Source: Sipunculus nudus (Eukaryota; Annelida; Sipuncula; Golfingiida; Sipunculidae). From it: a stretch of DNA of 64,000 bases. Under the pieces are notes generated by a model. The model searched no databases. It saw only the letters and a list, made by a program, of their open reading frames with translations, and had not been told where the DNA came from. Positions 56,980 to 64,000 of this stretch are shown here, one piece after another. Each line of letters opens with the position of its first letter. The stretch's first letter is position 1. Made by a program: the position numbers and the translations under genes. The DNA lies in NCBI GenBank assembly GCA_026874595.1, contig CM049311.1:35135176-35199175 (forward strand). Reading direction: 5' to 3'.

Positions 56980-57390
56980 TGTGACGTTTTCGATGCAGGC
57001 AAGCTGGGTACTAGCGGGTGCTTACTGAGTTCATTGAGTGGGGAGCGTGGCTGAGATAAGCGAGTAGGTCAAACCATGTACAGGGCAGGGTGAGCAACAC
57101 CTTGGACACGGTTATATGTGCATCTTCCGTGCTCGCTGTTACGCCATACAGGCAAAAGGCTTAATTGGTCATCATCTTTCTTTTATTATGTTTTTTTTAT
57201 GTTAATATAATACAGGTTTTCTCTCAATACGGGCTATTGCTGTGGTGATTTCAACCCGACACCCCTGTTTCCATAAATGGACTATCCTGTCTCGGCAGTT
57301 GTGACCTGCTGTCGTGATTTGTCTGACAAGCGACCGTTTATCGTGCTATGGTCAGTTTCTGTGAAAATAAATGGTTCATCTTACACCTAT

Positions 57391-57398
57391 TATAAATT
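57391..57398 (+). promoter_or_regulatory. possible TATA box in the LTR
   Basis: TATAAATT about 410 nt into the LTR, on the coding strand. It is a weak call, because the region is AT-rich and other matches exist near 57608. Confidence 0.3.
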
Positions 57399-57934
57399 AA
57401 GCTAGTAACATTAGTATTAATTTCTTGTAAGAATCGTATTTTAGATTACGTAAAAGTTAAAGATAAATAGCTTTTTATATGCATGGAAACCGGGACTATA
57501 TGCCGACGCATGATTGACAGAAAAGTAACCGGGTTGTCGCGCATTGATACAGGGAGGGTTTTATAATGTAATAACAGGTAAATCTGACCAAATTACCCTA
57601 CGTGGATTAATATAAAAAATGCTAGACATGTGTTAAGAAATTGCGCAGTTTTTAACAAACTAGAGAGAGGTGCGCGTAACACAGAAGGAACTGGACGTAA
57701 TTTTAATTGATGTTTAGAAGTTAGGACACAGTTAACGCGGTAAGAATACATTTCTTCACTAGTAACTGGCTCTCCGTGACGGAGTTGGCTAGTTTACAAG
57801 GCTGTTTTACGTAGATTTAGGGGGTCATTAATTGGTAAACCTGTTATTGTAGGATACAGCTTAGGCAGGACTGTTGTATAATGACACAGCTGCTCTGACC
57901 ATCACCATTACATGTTTGATTGCTGTGTAAATTC

Positions 57935-57940
57935 AATAAA
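57935..57940 (+). promoter_or_regulatory. AATAAA polyadenylation signal in the LTR
   Basis: AATAAA followed by T-rich sequence, about 265 nt before the LTR end, a normal position at the R/U5 part. Confidence 0.5.
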
Positions 57941-58209
57941 CCCAATAATTTAAATTTTTATTTGTAGTTTCGTCTTTTATTATACTTTGAGGCCCCTGCT
58001 TAACTCCCCTTCCTCTGAATTCTTCATTCTGTACATAGTAGCCCCAATCCAGAGATCGTTCCGCCTGGTGGGCTGATATATGGCTAGTGGCGACCAAACC
58101 ACCCATCGACCTAATCACAACGAGAAGACACGCCTTACCGCCACTTGTCCAGTTAACCCACCTCGGTTGTCACACTAGCCCTGGCCGGAGCTAGGGTCGC
58201 TACAGTTTT

Positions 58210-58228
58210 TGGTGCCGTGACCAGGATT
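58210..58228 (+). promoter_or_regulatory. primer-binding site complementary to tRNA-His
   Basis: TGGTGCCGTGACCAGGATT begins 5 nt after the LTR. Its complement, ending ...GGTCACGGCACCA, matches the 3' end of animal cytosolic tRNA-His as I recall it, over the whole 19 nt. Reverse transcription of the minus strand would start here. Confidence 0.8.
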
Positions 58229-58261
58229 GGGGTTTGAATTTAAAATAATTGTAGAGGTCTG

Positions 58262-60100
58262 ATGGAGTCATTTAGTAATTTGTTTGGGACACTTAGGCGG
58301 GGTTTAGTCTCTATGCTTCCTAGTGCTTTATCCACCCCTAGGATTGATAGAAATGAAGGCATTTCTCCCCGAAATGTTCAACCTACCTCATCCCCACCAT
58401 CGATAGATAGTGACGAAAACGAGTCTGATTTAGAGGATTCGTATAGAGAGGCGCTGCCAGGAGATACAGGTGACTTCATGTCAGACCGGCAAATAGGTGA
58501 ACGCAGCGTGAGATGGGAGGGCCCACACAGCGATGGGGGACAATACGAGGCAAAGCCGGACAGTTCATTCGGATTAATGCCCGACAGCGCTGCTGCATCC
58601 AGAGACGGAGGTATTTTCTCCAGTCCGGATCCCAGTTATGCAACACCGCCAAGTCGTTCAGAGATCGCCTGTGACCAGGCACGAGCAATATGTGCTGATT
58701 CTGGGGAAGAGTTATTTTCTCCGTATCGGAGACAGTATGAGCAGCGACCCCAAAGTCCTTTTCCGCCTGCTCCTCGGGGATTTCATAGAGGTATGCAGAG
58801 TCATTTGACGGATGACTATCAGACTCCTTCAAGGAGACACCAGTCTGTACACAGATATTGGCCATCCGACCAGCAGCCTCTCCGTTCGGATGTGTCCTGG
58901 AGCAGAGGTGACGAGGAGACAAGTTTTTTTCCTTCTGGTCCTCGTCCGGCATATGTTTCTACGCCATATCCACAGGAAGCGGATATTCGGATGACCGGGA
59001 GAGATCAAAGGCCCGTCTTCGGGCACACAAGGTCTAACGAAAACAGGCAACGTGGTCGGAAGACTAGCAGGAGGGAAGTGCCACCGCCATCTTACCAGGG
59101 ACCTCAGATGAGTTCAGCTGCATATGGCGGGCCGCCCCCGCAGATGGACCCACGTGCCAGCAGAAAAGAGAAACAGCCTGACCTCTTTGATGATACAGTA
59201 TGGGAATGGGAGGACTACTTATCGCATTTCCTTTCAGTGGCTATGTGGAATGGCTGGTCAGAAAGAGAGAAAGCCCAACAACTAGCCATGAGCCTTCGGG
59301 GTAAGGCACAAACAGTCCTGGGAGGGCTGACCGAACAGGAACTCGGAAGTTTCGAGGCATTGAAGGCGGTCCTGACACGTCGCTACTGTCCGACCCAGCG
59401 GCGACCCTCTTACAGAAACGATTTCCGCTATCGGAAACGTCGGAGAGATGAGAGCCCTTCAACATTTGCATCAGCTTTACGCCGGTTGGCTAGTAAAGCT
59501 CATCCTCAATTATCTGAGGTGAATAGGGATGCTTTATGTGTTGACCAGTTCTTTGGGTTGGGTGGACCAGATGTTACCAAACATGTCCAGTTTGGGCACC
59601 CAGAAGATCTAGATGCAGCTGTCGACTTGGCAGTCGAGTTTGAGTCGCTTTCGGCAGTCGGAGGTATCCGCAAACCCTCGGGGCTTATTTCGCCGGTGGT
59701 GCATTGTAATACATCTTCCCCGGACACTGTAACGATACCGCAGACAGGACAGATGGATTTGGTTCAGTTGGTTAGGGAAAACACTGAAATTCTCAGAAAA
59801 CTACTGACAGCAGAGACACGGTCAAAACAGGGCCAGCTAAATGAGGGCCAGAGCGTGGTGAATCAAGGTATTCAAGACACTAGTTTACAAGGACAAGCTT
59901 CAAGGAGCAGGAGACGTCAGCGAGATGCCGGATGTTTCATATGTTCGGATAAGACGCACTTTGCCCGTCAATGCCCTTTGAACCAAAGAAATCAGCCAGG
60001 CCAAACCGGCGCAGTGCAGCATGAGAGAGCAGAGGTGCTTGACGAAGAAGCGTTAAACCAGGAAGGCTTGCGTTTGCGGCCAGAAACACAAGCCAATTGA
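58262..60100 (+). CDS. Ty3/gypsy gag polyprotein, 612 aa
   Basis: This is the structural protein of the element's particle. The first about 300 residues are Ser/Pro/Arg-rich and look disordered. The retrotransposon gag domain follows at about 310-440, starting WEWEDYLSHFLSVAMWNGW and including GKAQTVLGGL and RRYCPTQRRP. Near the end is one CCHC zinc knuckle, CFICSDKTHFARQC (about 558-571), which binds the RNA genome; basic residues (SRSRRRQRD) precede it. The ATG at 58262 is the first in frame after the primer-binding site, 33 nt downstream. The stop TGA is at 60098-60100, and the last 19 codons overlap pol. The N-terminal extension is long for a Ty3 gag. Smaller frames on both strands inside it are shadows. 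Confidence 0.92.
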   Translation: MESFSNLFGTLRRGLVSMLPSALSTPRIDRNEGISPRNVQPTSSPPSIDSDENESDLEDSYREALPGDTGDFMSDRQIGERSVRWEGPHSDGGQYEAKPDSSFGLMPDSAAASRDGGIFSSPDPSYATPPSRSEIACDQARAICADSGEELFSPYRRQYEQRPQSPFPPAPRGFHRGMQSHLTDDYQTPSRRHQSVHRYWPSDQQPLRSDVSWSRGDEETSFFPSGPRPAYVSTPYPQEADIRMTGRDQRPVFGHTRSNENRQRGRKTSRREVPPPSYQGPQMSSAAYGGPPPQMDPRASRKEKQPDLFDDTVWEWEDYLSHFLSVAMWNGWSEREKAQQLAMSLRGKAQTVLGGLTEQELGSFEALKAVLTRRYCPTQRRPSYRNDFRYRKRRRDESPSTFASALRRLASKAHPQLSEVNRDALCVDQFFGLGGPDVTKHVQFGHPEDLDAAVDLAVEFESLSAVGGIRKPSGLISPVVHCNTSSPDTVTIPQTGQMDLVQLVRENTEILRKLLTAETRSKQGQLNEGQSVVNQGIQDTSLQGQASRSRRRQRDAGCFICSDKTHFARQCPLNQRNQPGQTGAVQHERAEVLDEEALNQEGLRLRPETQAN

Positions 60101-63100
60101 ACAAACCATCAGAAATTAGGCCACCTGTCCAACTCGATGGAAGTAACAAAGGTTGTTTTTATTTACCAGTCCGTATCGGACATCTGTTATTGAAAATGCT
60201 GATTGATACTGGATCACCCCATAGCTTGCTCAATGGGAATGTTTTTGAACAGTTGTGCAGCTGGTCTGGCGGCCATACTCTTCGGCCAGCAAAAACCCGG
60301 TTGTGCACAGCTACGGGGATGGATATGCAAATATATGGGGAGGACGAGTTCGAACTACACGTTGAAGGTGGAATCTACAAGTGGAATCTAGTGGTGGCTG
60401 ATCTGTGTGAAATGGACGGCATCCTAGGGATAGACTTTCTAGAAGGCACTAGAGCGGTTATTGATGTTGTGGCAGGGCGCCTAAAGATGTCTACTCATGA
60501 GGCGTCTTTGCTCCGATACACCTCGGATGGTCATGTTGCAGTTTGTGTTAAGGAAGAAGTGGTCATTCCTCCGAGTTCGGAGCTTATTATCACGGGATAT
60601 TTAGCCAGTTCCGAGTTTCACAGTAGCGCTACAACAGGGAACAAAATGATAGAACCTAAACGTTTTTCAGAGGATACAGGTATAGCCATAGCAAGGGCAT
60701 TGATAGACGTGGCAAAAGAGGTTCCGATAAGAGTGATGAATCTCAATAGTGAAGCGGTTACCTTAAAACGGGGAACAGAGGTAGCCAGCGCTCAAACAGT
60801 GGAGGCCATCGAAGGGCCCACAACTACCAAGGTATGTATCACTGATGCCAGGAAAAATGACAAAAGGGAATCTACGGCTTGTCTACCAGAACATATGCAG
60901 AGCCTTTTAGAAAATGCGTCAGATAAACTTTCTGCTATGGAGCGCACCCAACTGATGCAATTGCTTTGTCAGTATTCAGATGTTTTTGCTGTACCCGGAG
61001 GAATGCTAGGGAGGACGGATCTGATAAAGCATAAGATAGACACAGGGGATACAAGACCCATCAGGTTGCCTCCGCGACGGATGGCTCCAGCTCAGCGCAA
61101 TATAGCGAATGAGGAAATAGATAAAATGCTAAGCCAGGGCGTGATACAGGAAAGTGACAGTCCTTGGGCTGCACCGATTGTTCTGGTGAAAAAGAAGGAC
61201 GGAACTACCAGGTTCTGCGTCGATTACAGGAAGCTTAATCACGTAACCCGGAAGGATGCCTTCCCAATACCGAGGATTGATGACACGCTAGACACCCTAA
61301 GTGGAGCAAAGTGGTTCTGCACGATGGATATGGCATCAGGTTACTGGCAAATTCAGATGGAAGAAGCAGATAGGTGTAAAACAGCCTTTGCCTCCCACCG
61401 AGGGCTTTATGAGTTTAAAGTGATGCCGTTTGGTCTTTGTTGTGCACCTGGAACGTTCTCGCGCCTGATGGAGCTAGTGCTCAGAGGACTACAGTGGGAC
61501 CGCTGTCTGGTATATTTAGATGACATAATCGTTTTTGGACGTACGTTTGATCAAACATTGGAAAATTTGGAGAAAGTATTTTCTCGGTTGCGGGCTGCGG
61601 GGCTCAAGTTGAAACCCAAAAAGTGTCATCTATTCAGAGAAGAAGTCGATTATTTGGGCCATGTTGTGTCCGCTAACGGTATTCGCTGCGACCCAAGTAA
61701 GGTGGCTGAAGTCCAGAACTGGGATGTCCCACAGAATTTGACAGAACTACGAAGTTTCATGGGCCTTGCTTCATACTACCGCAAGTTTATCAAAGGGTTC
61801 TCTTCAATCGCCGCCCCATTGCATGATCTTCAGAGGAAAAACAGGGCCTTTCAGTGGTCAGACAAGTGCCAGGCGGCTTTTGACATTCTCAAGGGAAAAT
61901 TAACCAGTGCACCGATACTAGCATACCCCTGCGACGGTGGTAATTTTATACTGGACACTGACTCATCTGCAGTAGGAATAGGCGCTGTCCTATCACAAAT
62001 TCAGAACGGGGAGGAGAAAGTCATTGCTTACGCAAGGCTGTCTTTGAATAAGACTCAAAGACGGTATTGCACAACATACCGAGAGTTATTGGCTGCTGTC
62101 ACCTTTATAAAGTACTTCAGAACCTATCTAGGCACCAGTAAATTCATACTGAGGACGGACCATGCCTCACTGAAGTGGCTGTTGAATTTTAGGGATGCAG
62201 AAAACATGTTGGCTAGATGGTTGTCAGTTCTTACCACTTACGACTTTGAGATAATACACCGACCCGGCGCCCTGCATGGTAATGCCGATGCCTTATCGAG
62301 GAAGCCGAGAAAGTGTAAACGTGGGGACTGCCCCGACTGCGCAGCAACAACGAGTAGGCTTAAATGTGCTCCAGTTCGAAGGGGAACGTCCCGAAGGAAC
62401 AGACAACAAGGGCCTTCTGCTAACGAACCACCAGTGAACCAGGAGACGGAATCTGATAGTTCTGGTGATGAGGTGGAGGTACTCAGTCAGTGGATCGGTC
62501 AATATACGAAAAAAGAGCTGCGTGAACGACAAGGAGAAGATGGCGGCATCAGGAAGATAGTGGAGTTCAAAACAAACAGTGAGGAAAGGCCTGACTGGAC
62601 TAGAATTGCAGCTGAGGGTGCAGAGTTTAAAGCATTGTGGGCACAATGGCGGAATCTGGTGATAGAGGATGGAATCCTATACAGGAAATGGGAAACCGAA
62701 GGCACCAGTACTCAAACCCTTAAGCAGCTAGTGTTACCAGATAGGCTTAGACATGAGGTCTTCAATGAACTTCACTGTAAAAGGATAGCCGGGCATCTAG
62801 GTGTCACCAAGACGTTCTTTCAAGTAAAAAGACGGTTCTATTGGCCTAGATTTAAAGCCGACATTTATCGATGGTGTAGACAGTGCACTGTATGCCAGCA
62901 GAGGAAACCTGGTGCAGGCCCAGGTAGAGCAAAGCTCCAGCAACAGCCAGTAGGGATGCCACTAGAAAGGATTGCAGTTGATATAATGGGACCTCTACCA
63001 ATTACTGATAAAGGAAATGAATACATAATGGTCCTAAGTGACTACTTTACCAAATATGCTGAAGCTTACGCTATACCTGACCATCGGGCACAGACAGTAG

Positions 63101-64000
63101 CAGACCTAATTGTCACCGAGTTTGTCACTCGGTTTGGAGTCCCTCAGCAATTACATTCGGACCAGGGGCCCGAATTCGAGTCACACCTTTTCCAGGAAAT
63201 GTGTCGTCTGCTGCAAATAGAGAAAACCAGAACTTGTGCTTATAGGCCACAGTCGGATGGGCTCGTAGAAAGGTTCAACCGAACCCTCCAGCAGATGCTC
63301 TCTCTTTTCGTCAACGACCATCGTGACGACTGGGACGACCACCTCCCATATGTGATGATGGCATACCGGTCTTCGCCTCAAGAAAGCACCAAGTGCACTC
63401 CAAACATGCTCTTCCTTGGTCGTGAGACAACAATGCCGATCGACGTCATGTTTGGCAGACCTCAGGAAGATCAACAGATGGAATGCCCAATAGAATATGT
63501 TGAATGGGTTCGTCAGGCTGTAGGCAACGCCTTTGAAGTGGCAAGAACAAACCTAAGAGAAAGTGCTGTCCGACAAGAAAGATTGTATAACCGATCGTCA
63601 AAAGAAAGGGTATACAGTACAGGGGAATGGGTATGGAGATGGTATCCCCCAAGGGCCAAGGAAAAACTTGGGAAGGGTTGGACCGGGCCATATTTAGTAA
63701 TTGAAAAGGTTTCGGATGTTACTTACCAGATCCAGTCCAATGAACGAAGCCCCTTTCTCTTGGTCCATGTGGACCATTTGAAGAAGTATGAATCAGAAAC
63801 CTATCCGCATAATTGGCTTACTAGGGAGGAAGAAAGAGAAGACGACGTAGGGCTAGATGAGAGCAGTAGATTCGATGATTCCTCTATTAGTCAAGATACT
63901 TCTTTACTTCCAGTTTATAGACAGGGTAGTGGCAGTGGTATAGACGATAGAGACACTGCCAGTATCGATGATCCCATTGCCATTCGGCGAACTCGTAGAA
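60043..64000 (+). CDS. Ty3/gypsy pol polyprotein (PR-RT-RNaseH-IN), partial at window end
   Basis: The frame is open from 60043 to 64000 with no stop, in the -1 frame relative to gag. Aspartic protease: LIDTGSP, with DTG at 60205-60213. Reverse transcriptase: start near 61020, FCVDYRKLN (61213), VYLDDIIVFG with the YLDD active site at 61513-61524. RNase H: TDSSAVGIGAVL, catalytic Asp 61960, Glu 62083, Asp 62158. Integrase: HHCC zinc part (His 62773 and 62794; Cys 62875 and 62884), then the D,D-35-E triad at Asp 62980, Asp 63160 and Glu 63268. A GPY/F motif (KGWTGPYLVIEKV) follows at about 63673. After this the tail is acidic and Ser-rich; no chromodomain is visible before the edge. It makes cDNA and inserts it into host DNA. 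All catalytic residues checked are present. Confidence 0.93.
60052..60094 (+). promoter_or_regulatory. putative -1 ribosomal frameshift signal between gag and pol
   Basis: The heptamer G-TTA-AAC (60052-60058) lies in the gag/pol overlap and is framed exactly as X-XXY-YYZ in the gag frame. After a 6-nt spacer, GGCTTG (60065-60070) can pair with CAAGCC (60089-60094) across an 18-nt loop. GTTAAAC is a known functional slippery site in arteriviruses. The overlap of open frames (60043-60100) limits where a shift could happen, and this is the only good heptamer that I see in it. Confidence 0.7.

Larger units (their letters stand above)
56980..58204 (+). repeat. 5' long terminal repeat, about 1.2 kb
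   Basis: Begins TGTGACG and ends GCTACA, giving the usual TG...CA termini, and ends 5 nt before the primer-binding site. The second LTR is off the window, so the limits rest on the termini and on PBS spacing. The base before the start suggests a duplicated 'ggtac' or similar, which needs the right flank. Confidence 0.65.
56980..64000 (+). mobile_element. Ty3/gypsy LTR retrotransposon, 5' part, apparently intact
   Basis: The order is 5' LTR (56980-58204), primer-binding site, gag (58262-60100), and pol in the -1 frame (60043 to the window edge). The polypurine tract and 3' LTR are outside. Integrase downstream of RNase H defines the Ty3/gypsy (Metaviridae) type. No stop or frameshift was found in gag or in nearly 4 kb of pol, which points to a recent insertion. 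It lies antisense to CYB5R4, on the 5' side of the first visible exon, and so probably inside an intron. Confidence 0.9.

Noticed and set aside
58476-58952. 158-codon minus-strand frame inside gag
   Set aside because: Antisense shadow of the gag reading frame.

Overview
The window is AT-rich, intron-rich animal DNA dominated by transposable elements. I infer a bivalve mollusc from the dense dispersed repeats that have tandem cores and hairpin ends, and from a CYB5R4 gene with animal domain order. This is an inference from sequence style, because no species marker was available.

Host gene. One gene accounts for the recognisable host coding sequence. It is the 3' three quarters of CYB5R4 (NCB5OR, cytochrome b5 reductase 4) on the minus strand, reconstructed as 11 exons between 55113 and the stop codon at 3344-3346. 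All exons join in frame (1140 nt, 379 residues plus stop). Every junction whose two sides lie in the window is GT-AG. The order is end of the cytochrome b5 domain, linker, CS (p23-like) domain, 11-residue mini-exon, FAD-binding domain, NADH-binding domain. The exons with the start codon and the b5 haem core lie beyond the retrotransposon, outside the window. Two introns of about 14 kb are filled with mobile elements.

Repeats by region. 3.4-8.1 kb: a tRNA-derived SINE with target-site duplication and a long imperfect palindrome. 8.3-9.0 kb: a 36-bp minisatellite just upstream of a splice acceptor. 9.6-23.9 kb, 33-34 kb, 40-41 kb and 48-53.6 kb: copies of a modular family starting with a GACCCATGGGTC / CTCAGCTGA end and finishing in a 3' hairpin. 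16.9-18.8 kb: an element with a core of about 280-bp tandem units carrying a perfect 12-bp palindrome. 24.1-25.7 kb: a 33-bp TIR element containing a hammerhead-ribozyme-like sequence. 26.1-29.2 kb: a large foldback element with an 8-bp target-site duplication and an unusual dispersed 15-bp motif in its centre. 30.1 kb and 35.7-36.1 kb: two MITEs, the second hAT-like. 45.6-47.3 kb: another element with tandem units and a 3' hairpin.

Retrotransposon. From 56980 to the window end lies an apparently intact Ty3/gypsy LTR retrotransposon on the plus strand, antisense to CYB5R4. It has a 5' LTR, a tRNA-His primer-binding site, gag with a zinc knuckle, and a pol open to the window edge (protease, RT, RNase H, integrase, GPY/F). 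Gag and pol overlap in the -1 frame with a well-placed slippery heptamer and a downstream stem.

Main candidates for novelty: three unrelated repeat families sharing one terminal architecture (5' subterminal repeat complementary to the right arm of a 3' hairpin with a 3-nt loop, tandem core inside), the 26-29 kb foldback element with its GGTAACGGTGTCGAG motif array, and the hammerhead-like motif inside a TIR element.
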